64,000 nucleotides of DNA from Lachnospiraceae bacterium (GCA_900168235.1 FUZG01000003.1:1-64000), one strand, 5' to 3'. Numbered from the stretch's first letter, positions 1 through 8,584 are shown. The notes: generated by a model from the sequence alone, not told the origin. Numbers and translations are program-made.

Positions 1-287
1 ATTATAGATGGATTGCTAATCCCGTTTCTAAGAGCCAGTTCCTGATATGAGAGTTCACTTGTTAAGTAAGACTCTACTATAGATAGCTTCTCTTCGAAAG
101 AGTAAACCGTCCGATTGCGTGATCTTTTTAGCCCGTCATCACCAAATTTGTTATAAACAGCAACCCATTGTCTTAATGATTTTTTATCAGACAAACCATG
201 TCTTTGTGCAAGAACACCATAGCTACCATGACCATCCAAATATTCTGTCACCAACTTTTTCTTGAATTCATAACTGTATTTCGCCAT
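1..287 (-). CDS. IS3-family (IS150-like) transposase OrfA, partial
   Basis: The minus strand from an ATG at 287 reads about 95 codons without a stop and runs off the left edge. It begins MAKYSYEFKKKLVTEYLDG, then a helix-turn-helix typical of the first IS3/IS150 ORF (GSYGVLAQRHGLSDKKSLRQ) and a second HTH-like repeat further on (SYQELALRNGISNPS). OrfA normally binds the element ends and is joined by frameshift to the DDE catalytic OrfB, which would lie outside this window. A terminal inverted repeat sits just upstream, so this is an insertion sequence whose left end lies at about 344. Completeness of the element cannot be judged. Confidence 0.85.
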   Translation of the reverse strand, partial: MAKYSYEFKKKLVTEYLDGHGSYGVLAQRHGLSDKKSLRQWVAVYNKFGDDGLKRSRNRTVYSFEEKLSIVESYLTSELSYQELALRNGISNPSI

Positions 288-320
288 AAAAAAACCGACC
301 TCCCAATCGTTAGATTTTTG

Positions 321-344
321 GTCTAACTTTTGGGGGTCGGTACA
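321..344 (-). mobile_element. Terminal inverted repeat of the IS150-like element
   Basis: Read on the minus strand, the end begins TGTACCGACCCCCAAAAG and continues to GTTAGAC. TGTAC followed by a C-rich then A-rich stretch is typical of IS150-group IS3 elements. The outermost base is 344. A short hairpin (GTTAGA/TCTAAC) around 310-328 lies inside the end. Any target duplication would be the GGG/GGGT next to 344, but the other end is not in view. Confidence 0.7.
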
Positions 345-379
345 GGGTACGGGGGATGAATCTATCCGGCTTTTATTTA

Positions 380-1795
380 TTATACAGGATATGCACCATT
401 TTTTGTATCTGCCTTAGCAGGATCGATTGCTTCCTGCTGAGCTTTTCTGTACTTGAAGAAGTCAGTTGCAACCTGCGGGAACAGTGCATAAGACAGAACG
501 TCCTCAGGCTGCTGGTTGTACTCTGCCATCTCCTTCTTATACTTCTCAAGCTGCGGCTCGATGTGATCTGCCGGTCTGTCTGTGATCGGTGTCTCACCCG
601 GAATGATCTTTGCAACTACTTCAGGATTCATAGGCTTTACTGTCTGGCCATAGAGTCCACGGCAGAGATCCTTTGTCTGACCTGAGCAAACCTTGTATCT
701 CTCGCCCATAAGAACGTTCATAACAGCCTGTGTACCAACGATCTGTGAAGACGGTGTTACAAGAGGCGGCTCACCAAGATCCTTACGTACGCGCGGTACT
801 TCCTCAAGAACCTCCTGAAGCTTATCTTCCTTACCCTGCTCGCCGAGCTGCTTGATCATGTTTGAAAGCATTCCGCCCGGTACCTGGTAACGAAGTGTAT
901 TGATGTTAACGCCCATAACCTTCGGGTTAAGAAGTCCGCTCTTTAAGCATTCTTCACGATACGGCTCGAAGTGCTTACCAACTTCGATAAGCTTATGCAG
1001 GTCAAGACCTGTGTCATACGGTGATCCTTCAAGAGCCTTTACCATAACCTCTGTAGAAGGCTGTGAAGTACCCATTGAAAGCGGTGAAGCTGCTGTATCG
1101 ATAACATCTACGCCAGCCTCGATAGCCTTGAGATATGTCATGGAAGCCATACCGGATGTGTAGTGAGTATGAAGCTGGATAGGAAGCTTTGAACCCTTCT
1201 TCAGAGCTGTTACGAGATCGTAAGCTGCGCCCGGAAGGAGAAGACCTGCCATATCCTTGATACAAATGGAATCAGCGCCCATATTTTCGATATCGCGTGC
1301 GATATTTTCCCAATACTCAAGAGTATATGCATCACCAAGTGTGTAGCAAAGAGCGATCTGTGCGTGACCGTTCTCTTTCTTTGTAGCCTCTACTGCTGTT
1401 CTGAGGTTACGAAGGTCATTTAAGCAGTCAAAGATACGGATAACGTCGATACCGTTTGCGATAGACTTCTGTACGAAATACTCTACAACATCATCTGCAT
1501 AGTGGCTGTATCCGAGGATATTCTGTCCACGGAAAAGCATCTGCAGCTTCTGATGAGGAAGTCCCTTACGGAGCTTTCTAAGTCTTTCCCACGGATCCTC
1601 TTTAAGGAAACGCAGGCAGGAATCGAATGTAGCACCACCCCAGCACTCAACTGAATGGTAGTTGATCTGGTCCATGGTGTCGAGAATAGGAAGCATCTGC
1701 TCAATCGGCATTCTTGTAGCGATCAGAGACTGATGAGCGTCACGAAGAATGGTCTCGGTAATGCCGACCTGCTTCTTTACTGTTACTTCAGCCAT
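380..1795 (-). CDS. oadA: Oxaloacetate decarboxylase alpha / pyruvate carboxylase-type carboxyltransferase (471 aa)
   Basis: TIM-barrel carboxyltransferase that moves CO2 between carboxybiotin and pyruvate/oxaloacetate, in the cytoplasm. The barrel opens with TETILRDAHQSL, where Asp19 is a metal ligand; the LHTHYTSG loop near residue 208 gives two metal-binding histidines; the CIKDMAG motif holds the conserved lysine. The length fits the form without a C-terminal biotin domain, and a separate biotin carrier is encoded two genes upstream. The start at 1795 is chosen because GGAGG lies about eight bases before it; an in-frame ATG five codons earlier overlaps that ribosome site. It is last of five genes in one direction. 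The family includes OadA, PycB and the transcarboxylase 5S subunit, and sequence alone does not separate them. Confidence 0.9.
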   Translation of the reverse strand: MAEVTVKKQVGITETILRDAHQSLIATRMPIEQMLPILDTMDQINYHSVECWGGATFDSCLRFLKEDPWERLRKLRKGLPHQKLQMLFRGQNILGYSHYADDVVEYFVQKSIANGIDVIRIFDCLNDLRNLRTAVEATKKENGHAQIALCYTLGDAYTLEYWENIARDIENMGADSICIKDMAGLLLPGAAYDLVTALKKGSKLPIQLHTHYTSGMASMTYLKAIEAGVDVIDTAASPLSMGTSQPSTEVMVKALEGSPYDTGLDLHKLIEVGKHFEPYREECLKSGLLNPKVMGVNINTLRYQVPGGMLSNMIKQLGEQGKEDKLQEVLEEVPRVRKDLGEPPLVTPSSQIVGTQAVMNVLMGERYKVCSGQTKDLCRGLYGQTVKPMNPEVVAKIIPGETPITDRPADHIEPQLEKYKKEMAEYNQQPEDVLSYALFPQVATDFFKYRKAQQEAIDPAKADTKNGAYPV

Positions 1796-1877
1796 TAGTT
1801 TATCCTCCAAAGTTTTACATAAAGGCGATCACTGCGGTTTCCCCGCAGCTTACACCCGATTTTTTAAGTAATGATCG

Positions 1878-3005
1878 TCAGCCTACTCCGAATACGGCCA
1901 TGAAAGTACCTGCAACTACGGCTGTACCTACTACGCCCGCAACGTTCGGTCCCATAGCATGCATCAGGAGGAAGTTTGACGGATCTGTCTCCGCACCAAC
2001 TTTCTGGGATACACGAGCTGCCATGGGAACGGCAGATACACCTGCCGAACCGATAAGAGGATTGATCTTTCCTCCGGTAACAACACACATGATCTTACCA
2101 ACAAGTACACCTGCGATGGTACCGATACTAAATGCAATAAGACCAAGAACAACGATCTTGATAGTTGTGATGTTAAGGAATGCCTTTGCACTTGTTGTAG
2201 CACCTACGGAAGTACCGAGCATGATAACAACAATGTACATCATTGCATTACTTGCTGTTTCCTGAAGCTGACGTACAACGCCGCACTCACGGAAAAGGTT
2301 ACCGAGCATCAGCATACCGATAAGAGGAGCTGTTGTCGGAAGGATCATTGATACGATGATAGTAACGATGATCGGGAACAGGATCTTCTCCATCTTTGAA
2401 ACCGGACGGAGCTGCTCCATCTTGATCTTTCTCTCCTTCTCAGTTGTCAGCAGCTTCATAAAGAAAGGCTGAATGATCGGAACGAGAGACATGTAGGAAT
2501 AAGCTGCAACGGCGATAGGACCGAGGATAGCTGTCTGTCCGAGCTTTGAAGCAAGGAAGATAGATGTCGGGCCGTCAGCACCACCGATAATGGAGATAGC
2601 CGCAGCTTCCTTATCATTAAATCCAAGAGCGATTGCTCCGAAGTATGCAGAGAAAATACCGAACTGTGCTGCAGCGCCGAGGATAAAACTCTTCGGGTTA
2701 GCGATAAGCGGACCAAAGTCTGTCATGGCACCTACGCCCATGAAGATCAGACACGGAAGGATCGCCCATTCATCCAGCATAAAGAAGTAGTGCAGAAGTC
2801 CGCCCTCTTCCATAATCTCCGGATAAATATTGACCAGCAGCATACCGAATGAGATCGGTACGAGAAGCAGAGGTTCGAACCCCTTTACAATGGCAAGATA
2901 CAGGAAGACAAGTGCCACAACGATCATGATCACTTCTTTATATGTCATGGTCGAAAATGCGGACTCTGCTGCCAGATTTGCCAGCGTATTCGCAATATAA
3001 TCCAT
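1878..3005 (-). CDS. oadB: Na+-translocating decarboxylase beta subunit (375 aa)
   Basis: Polytopic membrane protein that decarboxylates carboxybiotin and couples this to Na+ export. It shows the family signature [12 protein letters not shown] near residues 139-150, including the Asp used for Na+ and proton transfer, and a second conserved region, [17 protein letters not shown], near the C terminus. There are about nine hydrophobic segments and the length matches OadB/MmdB/GcdB. It lies between the biotin carrier and the alpha subunit genes. The same beta subunit serves oxaloacetate, methylmalonyl-CoA and glutaconyl-CoA decarboxylases, so the substrate must come from the partner subunits. Confidence 0.95.
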   Translation of the reverse strand: MDYIANTLANLAAESAFSTMTYKEVIMIVVALVFLYLAIVKGFEPLLLVPISFGMLLVNIYPEIMEEGGLLHYFFMLDEWAILPCLIFMGVGAMTDFGPLIANPKSFILGAAAQFGIFSAYFGAIALGFNDKEAAAISIIGGADGPTSIFLASKLGQTAILGPIAVAAYSYMSLVPIIQPFFMKLLTTEKERKIKMEQLRPVSKMEKILFPIIVTIIVSMILPTTAPLIGMLMLGNLFRECGVVRQLQETASNAMMYIVVIMLGTSVGATTSAKAFLNITTIKIVVLGLIAFSIGTIAGVLVGKIMCVVTGGKINPLIGSAGVSAVPMAARVSQKVGAETDPSNFLLMHAMGPNVAGVVGTAVVAGTFMAVFGVG

Positions 3006-3041
3006 TATTGAAACCTCCAGTTTCAGAAAATCGCCGGTAAA

Positions 3042-3419
3042 TTACTTAAGTGTAGCTAGAAGTGTGCCAGCCTCACATGCGTCACCAACTGCTACATTGA
3101 TGCTTGCAACTGTACCGTCCTGAGGAGCAACTACCGGGATTTCCATCTTCATTGCTTCGATAGTGATAACGGTATCACCCTTCTTAACTGCATCGCCAAC
3201 CTTTGTATCCAGCTTGAATACCTTACCAGCTGCACCGGCTTCTACACGGATGCCGCCTGCTGCGCCGGTTGCTGCCGGAGCTGCTGCAGGTGCTGCTGCC
3301 GGAGCTGCCGCAGGTGCTGCCTTCTTTGCCGGAGCTGCTGCAGGTGCTGCGCCTGCTCCAACTTCATCAACTGTTACATCATATGCTGTACCATTAACGG
3401 TAATAGTATAATTTTTCAT
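3042..3419 (-). CDS. Biotin carboxyl carrier protein of the decarboxylase complex (125 aa)
   Basis: Small carrier whose biotin shuttles CO2 between the carboxyltransferase and the beta subunit. An N-terminal segment of about 25 residues is followed by an Ala/Pro linker (roughly residues 25-55) and a C-terminal biotinyl domain with the EAMKMEIP motif; the biotinylated lysine is near residue 91. Length and linker resemble MmdC/GcdC of Na+ pumps. The gene sits 36 bases upstream of the beta subunit gene. Only one carrier is encoded here for two different carboxyltransferases. Confidence 0.95.
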   Translation of the reverse strand: MKNYTITVNGTAYDVTVDEVGAGAAPAAAPAKKAAPAAAPAAAPAAAPAATGAAGGIRVEAGAAGKVFKLDTKVGDAVKKGDTVITIEAMKMEIPVVAPQDGTVASINVAVGDACEAGTLLATLK

Positions 3420-3485
3420 GATTATTCCTTTCGTTTCGGAGAAATGCTTTAGAATAATTCCCCATGTTTTCTGAAAATAATTTTA

Positions 3486-4313
3486 TCAGTGTCTTCTCAG
3501 AGAACGGACAACAAATGTATCCGGAGAAACATAAACACCTGTTGCCTCACTTTCGTAAGCCGCGATAGCTGCTGCTATAACTGCGATCAGTTCCTGATCA
3601 TCAGCTGCTGCAGGTGCTGCGGGCACTTCAGTCTTTTCAACTGCCGGTGCAGGAGCAGAAGCAGGCTTAGCTGCAGTCTTCGGTGCTTCAGTCTTCTTCT
3701 GAGCTCCTGTAACTATAAGTCCCATGAGCCAGATAACGATACTGATGAAGATCAGAACAACAAATGTTGTTCCCATACCAAGAACAGTATTGAGAGCGGC
3801 ATTTGTGATCTTTTCGCCCCATGTTCTTTCTACATTGACTGCGATGCTGGAGATCGCCATTCTCTTTGTCAGGATCACTTCCAGCTCAGCAGTTCTCGGA
3901 GAACCGTCTGCCTTAAGATTAGTACCTGTAAGAGTAAGATCCGCGATAACTTCTTTGTCATCAGCACTGATCTTCGCATCTTTTGATACCTCAGCTACAG
4001 ATCCCAGCTCCTCTACTGCGGAGAGATAAGAAGAAAGTCCGCTCTGGAATGCACCTGCATCAACCTTAAGTCCATAGGAAGACTCGATATTTGATACAAC
4101 TGCTTCGATATCCTCGATATCAGCTTCTGACAGCTTCTTAGCGTTCTCTTCATCAACTACGCCATAAAGGTTTTGGGCAACAAACTGTGCAACAGAAGTA
4201 ACCGTTGCCGAATCGTATTCGACTTTAGCTGCTTCCTTACCGCAGGCGGTCATGGAAAGGACAAGGCATACGACAAAGGAGACCAATGCCAGCTTTTTCA
4301 CAAGATTTTTCAT
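3486..4313 (-). CDS. OadG-like gamma subunit with lipoprotein-like extracytoplasmic extension (275 aa)
   Basis: The C-terminal third has one membrane helix (GMGTTFVVLIFISIVIW, near residues 180-200), a Pro/Ala-rich linker and a tail typical of OadG/MmdD, which hold the complex together. The N terminus is a signal peptide ending in a lipobox (LSMTAC, Cys near 24), followed by about 140 residues predicted outside the cell. Classical gamma subunits are near 80-130 residues, so this is an extended form. The start at 4313 is preferred because AAGGA lies eight bases upstream; a start three codons earlier would leave no spacing. The role of the extracytoplasmic part is unknown. It follows the carboxyltransferase gene by 17 bases. 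Confidence 0.8.
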   Translation of the reverse strand: MKNLVKKLALVSFVVCLVLSMTACGKEAAKVEYDSATVTSVAQFVAQNLYGVVDEENAKKLSEADIEDIEAVVSNIESSYGLKVDAGAFQSGLSSYLSAVEELGSVAEVSKDAKISADDKEVIADLTLTGTNLKADGSPRTAELEVILTKRMAISSIAVNVERTWGEKITNAALNTVLGMGTTFVVLIFISIVIWLMGLIVTGAQKKTEAPKTAAKPASAPAPAVEKTEVPAAPAAADDQELIAVIAAAIAAYESEATGVYVSPDTFVVRSLRRH

Positions 4314-4330
4314 GAAATACATCCTTTCTG

Positions 4331-5758
4331 TTAAATTGTTCCGTGTTTTTTATCCGGGATCATTGAATCCTTCCCATAAAGCATTTCAAATGCACCTACT
4401 ACATACTTTCTTGTATCAGCAGGATCGATAAGTGTATCTACATATCCACGTGCTGCAGCGCTTACGGAACTAGCCTGAAGTGCATCGTACTCAGCAGCCT
4501 TCTGGCTCTTTACAGAAGCATCCTCTCCATCGTAAAGGATCTCTGCTGCGTGCTTTCCGTCGATAGCACCAACCTTTGCGCTCTTCCATGCATAAACATA
4601 GTCAGCACCGATTGCCTTGGAGTTCATTACAACTGCTGCAGAACCATAAGCTTCGCCAACGATAACATTTACCTTCGGAACGGAAGCTGATGCAAGTGCA
4701 GATGTAAGCTGTGCTGCAAGTGTTGCGATGCTTCTCTCAGCATGCTCGCAGTTGCAGAATCCGCTTACGTTTGTAAGTGAAAGGATCGGGATATTGAAAG
4801 CGTCACAGAACTTAACGAACTTTACAGCCTTCTTTAAGCCCTTGATAGTAAGGACATTCTTGAATGTTTCCTTCTTTTCGCCTGTAATCTCAGAGCGGTT
4901 TGCAAATACGCCGACTGTAGCACCGTTCAGACGGATAAAACCTGTAACCATGTGCTTTGCGTATCCTGCTTTTGTCTCAAAGAATACCTGATCGTCAGCA
5001 AGACGGATGATAGCCTGTACTGTATCACCTGAAAATGCTGCCATATCAGCTGCTGCACGGTTAAGATCATCCTCAGACTCTTCGAGATAAGCCTCGCCGT
5101 CGCAGTTATCCGGAAGGTAAGAAACCAGCTCACGGATCTTTGCTACAGCATCATCGCCCTCAGCACAAACATCAACCACGCCTGCCTCAGTATACTTATA
5201 CTCTGCAGATGCAGTATCCTTCTTCTCCTCGTAGTTGCCCTTTACAGCATTAGGAGAATGTACGAACAGCTTTCCGCTCTTCGCTTCCATAACGACAAAA
5301 TCAGAAAGTTCTGTAAGAACTGCCATTCCGCCGCCTGCATTACCAAATACTGCAGTGATCTGCGGGATCACACCGGAGCACTCTGCCATTGCCTTGTAAA
5401 TGGAACCAACTGCTGCAAGAGCATCTGTAGACTCAGTAAGGCGCATGCCTGTGGAGTCAAGGAGTCCGATGATGGGATATCCTGTCTTTCTCGCCAGCTC
5501 ATAGAGACTGACAATCTTCTTAGCATGCATTTCGCCAACGGAACCGCCGAGCTGGTCTGCATCCTGACTGTAAACATATACCAGTCTTCCTTCAATCGTT
5601 CCGTATCCGGTTATAACACCGTCTCCCGGAGCGTCCTCTGGCTTCGCATTAAAATCTGTACTCCTTGCCTGAACGCTGGCACCGATTTCCACGAAGCTGT
5701 TACCATCGAGCAGGGATAAGATCCTTCTGCCCGCTGAGCTTGTTGTGAGATTGCTCAT
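4331..5758 (-). CDS. mmdA: Acyl-CoA carboxyltransferase, methylmalonyl-CoA decarboxylase alpha-like (475 aa)
   Basis: Crotonase-fold carboxyltransferase with two subdomains, as in MmdA, propionyl-CoA carboxylase beta and transcarboxylase 12S. Conserved stretches include the first-subdomain segment IGLLDSTGMRL near residue 100, the AVFGNAGGGMAVL oxyanion region near 140 and VIVGEAYGSAAVVM in the second half. It transfers CO2 between an acyl-CoA and biotin. It is the first gene of the operon with a good ribosome site (TGGAGG). At 475 residues it is a little shorter than many relatives (about 510). Its substrate is not certain: methylmalonyl-CoA is most likely, with glutaconyl- or malonyl-CoA possible. 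No methylmalonyl-CoA mutase or epimerase is encoded in the window. Confidence 0.85.
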   Translation of the reverse strand: MSNLTTSSAGRRILSLLDGNSFVEIGASVQARSTDFNAKPEDAPGDGVITGYGTIEGRLVYVYSQDADQLGGSVGEMHAKKIVSLYELARKTGYPIIGLLDSTGMRLTESTDALAAVGSIYKAMAECSGVIPQITAVFGNAGGGMAVLTELSDFVVMEAKSGKLFVHSPNAVKGNYEEKKDTASAEYKYTEAGVVDVCAEGDDAVAKIRELVSYLPDNCDGEAYLEESEDDLNRAAADMAAFSGDTVQAIIRLADDQVFFETKAGYAKHMVTGFIRLNGATVGVFANRSEITGEKKETFKNVLTIKGLKKAVKFVKFCDAFNIPILSLTNVSGFCNCEHAERSIATLAAQLTSALASASVPKVNVIVGEAYGSAAVVMNSKAIGADYVYAWKSAKVGAIDGKHAAEILYDGEDASVKSQKAAEYDALQASSVSAAARGYVDTLIDPADTRKYVVGAFEMLYGKDSMIPDKKHGTI

Positions 5759-5921
5759 ACTTTCAGTCCTCCATTAAAATATTTCTAAATGCGCATAATG
5801 AAACATCTTGTATCTATATGCAAAAGGTTACTGTTCACAAAAACTCCTCTAAAAACCACTCGAACAGTCAAACTTGCACAAACAACATGAGATGTCCTGC
5901 TCAAAACTTTACGCGATTGTA

Positions 5922-5930
5922 AGTATACCA
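5922..5930 (-). promoter_or_regulatory. Candidate extended -10 promoter of the decarboxylase operon
   Basis: The minus strand reads TGGTATACT, an extended -10 (TGnTATAnT type), about 165 bases before the first gene. No good -35 hexamer stands at the usual distance, which is common for extended -10 promoters. Confidence 0.45.
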
Positions 5931-6043
5931 CAAAGAAAAGCGAATAGATAGTGCTAAAACATGTGTAGTTGCAGTAAATGTTAATTTTCTAACATAACTT
6001 TTTCCATCAAATCCGATGCAAAACCGACGTAATTTATATATTT

Positions 6044-6053
6044 TTGTATACAA
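6044..6053. promoter_or_regulatory. Perfect TTGTATACAA palindrome, candidate GntR/FCD operator
   Basis: A 10-base perfect inverted repeat inside TTTGTATACAAT, upstream of the decarboxylase operon. Similar short palindromes are bound by FCD-type GntR regulators. Another perfect copy is at 50555-50566 and a one-mismatch copy lies in front of the GntR gene at 18654-18663. Confidence 0.4.
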
Positions 6054-6237
6054 TTTAGTCATTTTTCCTATATACATGGGTTTTATGCGGTCCATGCATA
6101 TTATGCAATCGTTAAAGTGCATGTATTTTATTTAATACTTTAGCAATTTTCACGATCATGATCTTTTTTATGTACATGACAAATTTCGCAGGATTCGACA
6201 AAAGAACATAAAGTGTTATACACAAACAATACAGCAA

Positions 6238-6279
6238 CAAGTTACGCTAGGCTCGACAAAACCTCGCCAAGCGAACTTG
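6238..6279. repeat. Intergenic palindromic repeat, family A, copy 1
   Basis: CAAGTT-a-CGCT-a-GGC is followed by the core TCGACAAAACCTC and then GCC-a-AGCG-AACTTG, so the two arms pair. Near-identical units are at 43277-43318 and 52573-52614. Confidence 0.85.
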
Positions 6280-6287
6280 CATAACAC

Positions 6288-6318
6288 GCACTAAGCTCGA
6301 AAATACCTCGCTAAGTGC
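6288..6318. repeat. Intergenic palindromic repeat, family A, copy 2
   Basis: GCACT-a-AGC, core TCGAAAATACCTC, GCT-a-AGTGC. The core matches copy 1 closely but both arms differ and are still complementary. The same unit occurs at 33428-33458, and a variant at 52623-52653. Confidence 0.85.
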
Positions 6319-6322
6319 TCCG

Positions 6323-6362
6323 AAAAAAAACCAAAGAAAACTTAATCAAAAGTCTTCTTTGG
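6323..6362 (-). terminator. Intrinsic terminator of scpB
   Basis: On the minus strand CCAAAGAAGACTT pairs with AAGTTTTCTTTGG (stem at 6331-6362, one mismatch) and is followed by eight T residues. It lies about 20 bases past the scpB stop. Confidence 0.85.
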
Positions 6363-6380
6363 CTTATTATCACAAGGTCA

Positions 6381-6998
6381 TCAGATACCTACCGGAATAG
6401 GATTTTCTGAACTTCCTTCATCCTTATTTTCATCAACGCTTTCGGAAAGAGCCTCAAACTCAGCCTGTTCACGGAAGTCCTCTACCTTTTCAGGGTTGAG
6501 TCTCGGGAGTTCCTCAAGGGACTGTACTCCGAATACTCTTAAAAACTCTTCCGTAGTTCCGAAAAGGATCGGTCTTCCCGGCGCGTCCAGTCTTCCGAGT
6601 TCCTGGATCAGATTATACTCCAGAAGCTTATCCACCGCATGGCTGGAGCTGACTCCTCTGATATGCTCTATCTGGAGTCTTGTAACCGGCTGCTTGTAAG
6701 CTACTATGGAAAGTGTTTCAAGGACCGAATCTGAAAGATGGTAGGTTCTGGGTGCATTTGCAACCTTTACCAGATAATCATAAAGTTCAGTCTTTGTGCA
6801 GAGCTGAAGTGAATCTTCCAGATGGATCAGCATTACGCCGCTCTCCTCTTTCTCATATTTCTTTTCCAGTTCTGCCGCTGCTTTATTTACTTCCTCAACC
6901 GATACTTCCGCGACTTCGGCAAGCTTCTTGATCTCAACTGCCGAACCCAGAGTAAATAAAACTGCTTCGATTATTGACTTTAATTTCTTCTGTTCCAT
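6381..6998 (-). CDS. scpB: Segregation and condensation protein B (205 aa)
   Basis: Subunit of the SMC-ScpAB condensin complex that organises and separates chromosomes. The N-terminal winged helix starts KSIIEAVLFTLGSAVEI, and a second winged-helix region contains ETLSIVAYKQPVTRLQIEHIRG and the loop LGRLDAPGRPILFGTTEEFL, all typical of ScpB. The length is normal. It follows scpA with a 35-base gap and ends in an intrinsic terminator, so it is last of the operon. Confidence 0.97.
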   Translation of the reverse strand: MEQKKLKSIIEAVLFTLGSAVEIKKLAEVAEVSVEEVNKAAAELEKKYEKEESGVMLIHLEDSLQLCTKTELYDYLVKVANAPRTYHLSDSVLETLSIVAYKQPVTRLQIEHIRGVSSSHAVDKLLEYNLIQELGRLDAPGRPILFGTTEEFLRVFGVQSLEELPRLNPEKVEDFREQAEFEALSESVDENKDEGSSENPIPVGI

Positions 6999-7033
6999 CC
7001 TTACCTTCTGTTAAAAAATATTTTTGCAGACGA

Positions 7034-7777
7034 TCAGGCTGCCTTTCTTACTGTAATGACGATCTCGTCACCGTCCTGCTCCGCATTTAAGTTTCCATGA
7101 CGGATAAGCTCCAGGACGCTTAAAAAAGTAACGATGATCGAAAGCCTGTCTTTGCTGTCTGCGAGAAGTTCTCTAAAGCTGAAGGCTTCCCTGCTCTCCG
7201 CATACTTACGGATCTCTTCGGTTCTTTCCTCCAGGCTTATCTCTTCTTTTTCGATCTTTCCGAACTTTGAACGTATCGGGTCGATCTTGTCCTCCTGCCG
7301 TTTCATCGTTTCATGGAAAATACGGCTCAGAGCTGCAAGTGTAGTACCGTTTAAGAGTACCTCATAATCAACAGGCGGCTTCACATTTTTAAGCTCTTCC
7401 GGCATGGTAGCCGGCTTGAACATAGCGTGCGCTGCGTCCTGCTGCATATCCTTCAGCTCATAGGACATATATTTATAAATCTTATATTCCAGCAGCTGCT
7501 GAACAAGTTCTGATCGGGGATCGACTTCTTCACCCTCTTCATCAACTTCCTTCGGCAGCAGCATCTTACACTTGATATCAAGGAGTGTAGTCGCCATAAC
7601 AAGAAATTCACTCATGATATCCATATCTGCCTTCCTCATGGAGTCCAGATATTCAAGATACTGTTTTGTGATCAGCGAGATCGGGATGTCATAAATATCA
7701 ACTTTATTTTTGTCGATCAGATGAAGGAGCAGATCCAGCGGTCCCTCAAATGCCTCAAGTTTTACCTCAAGTGCCAT
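7034..7777 (-). CDS. scpA: Segregation and condensation protein A (247 aa)
   Basis: Kleisin subunit of condensin. The N terminus has the ScpA hallmark FEGPLDLLLHLIDKNKVDIY with PISLITKQYLEYL, which contacts the SMC neck; the C-terminal winged helix (FLSVLELIRHG) contacts the SMC head. Length is as expected. It lies three bases after a small acidic gene and immediately before scpB. Confidence 0.97.
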   Translation of the reverse strand: MALEVKLEAFEGPLDLLLHLIDKNKVDIYDIPISLITKQYLEYLDSMRKADMDIMSEFLVMATTLLDIKCKMLLPKEVDEEGEEVDPRSELVQQLLEYKIYKYMSYELKDMQQDAAHAMFKPATMPEELKNVKPPVDYEVLLNGTTLAALSRIFHETMKRQEDKIDPIRSKFGKIEKEEISLEERTEEIRKYAESREAFSFRELLADSKDRLSIIVTFLSVLELIRHGNLNAEQDGDEIVITVRKAA

Positions 7778-7780
7778 CTC

Positions 7781-8044
7781 TTACCTCTCGTACCAGTTCT
7801 TGTCAGCTACTGCGCTTCCGCGCTCCGAAAAATCGATCTTTAGATCAAAATCATCATTTTCCGGTATCTCAATATCGAAATCATCCTCTGCACGTTCTTT
7901 CTTCATCTCGGAAGTACGGGACTCAGTCCTCATATTCCTGTGCAGGACGAAATCTTCCGGAAGGCGTCTCCTTTTTGCAAAAGACGACTTCACAGGTGCC
8001 GGCTGCTGTTTTTCAGCCGAGCCATACTCCATCGGAAGTTTCAT
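7781..8044 (-). CDS. Small charged hypothetical protein (87 aa)
   Basis: Not recognised. The first half is basic (KRRRLPEDFVLHRN), the second half strongly acidic (FDIEIPENDDFDLKIDF). No membrane segment or cysteine is present. It fits tightly between its neighbours (16-base gap upstream, three bases before scpA). Its own ribosome site is weak: GGAG stands about 12 bases before the ATG. The packing is the main reason to call it a gene. Confidence 0.6.
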   Translation of the reverse strand: MKLPMEYGSAEKQQPAPVKSSFAKRRRLPEDFVLHRNMRTESRTSEMKKERAEDDFDIEIPENDDFDLKIDFSERGSAVADKNWYER

Positions 8045-8060
8045 ATTTTATGACAGCTCC

Positions 8061-8543
8061 TTACTTCTTCTGGAAAATATCCTCTATATTGAATCCGAAG
8101 ATAGTTGTACGGAATCCATTGTAGATATCTTCATAGGGTGCCGCGCTTATCTGCGACTTGGGGAAGGCTGCTCTCCACTGTCCCGTTACAGTGTCTGCGA
8201 AGATCCTGTCATCATCAGGATGTCCGTTTGACAGCAGAGACGGAAGTACATAGAAAACCATCATACACTGCATATCCATAAGCTTATTTGACTTATTAAA
8301 CATGCCTGCATTCTCATATTCGTTCTTTGCATATGAAATGAGAGCAAGTGCAGCGCTCTGCATCTCTTCTTCTTTATTTTCTGAATCATACATAGCGACG
8401 ATCTCTTCATTTACGTCTGCTACGCGGCTGCGGTATTCATTAAAGAAATCCTCGTAGTATTTCTTTTTGAAGTTGCGCATTCCCTCTTTGAATCCGATCT
8501 TTGATAAAAGATGGGGTATGATCTTTTCAAGCTTCTGTGACAT
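8061..8543 (-). CDS. Conserved-looking hypothetical protein (160 aa)
   Basis: Not recognised. A soluble protein with predicted helices, a FNEYRSRVADVNEEIVAMYD segment, and a C-terminal TTIFGFNIEDIFQKK end. There is no signal peptide. The start at 8543 is chosen because GGAGG lies eight bases upstream; an in-frame ATG five codons earlier coincides with that site. It lies between yebC and the scp genes on the same strand, which suggests co-transcription only. Confidence 0.75.
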   Translation of the reverse strand: MSQKLEKIIPHLLSKIGFKEGMRNFKKKYYEDFFNEYRSRVADVNEEIVAMYDSENKEEEMQSAALALISYAKNEYENAGMFNKSNKLMDMQCMMVFYVLPSLLSNGHPDDDRIFADTVTGQWRAAFPKSQISAAPYEDIYNGFRTTIFGFNIEDIFQKK

Positions 8544-8584
8544 TCCGGAGTCCTCCATATCCCTTTATAAATCAGTTACAAATC

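Larger units (their letters stand above)
5759..6237. other. Long AT-rich leader/intergenic region before the decarboxylase operon
   Basis: No convincing gene is present. It holds the candidate -10 site, a perfect TTGTATACAA at 6044-6053 and a looser palindrome TTGTATCTATATGCAA at 5808-5823, close to the first gene. A 73-codon open frame at 5901-6122 lacks a ribosome site and resembles nothing recognisable. Confidence 0.6.

Noticed and set aside
3163-3411. Ala/Gly-rich plus-strand open frame
   Set aside because: It is antisense to the Ala/Pro linker of the biotin carrier gene.
5901-6122. 73-codon open frame in the leader of the decarboxylase operon
   Set aside because: No ribosome site, AT-rich codon pattern unlike neighbours, and overlaps the candidate promoter region.
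6238-6318. CRISPR array
   Set aside because: Repeat spacing is irregular, there are no unique spacers between identical repeats, and no cas genes are present.
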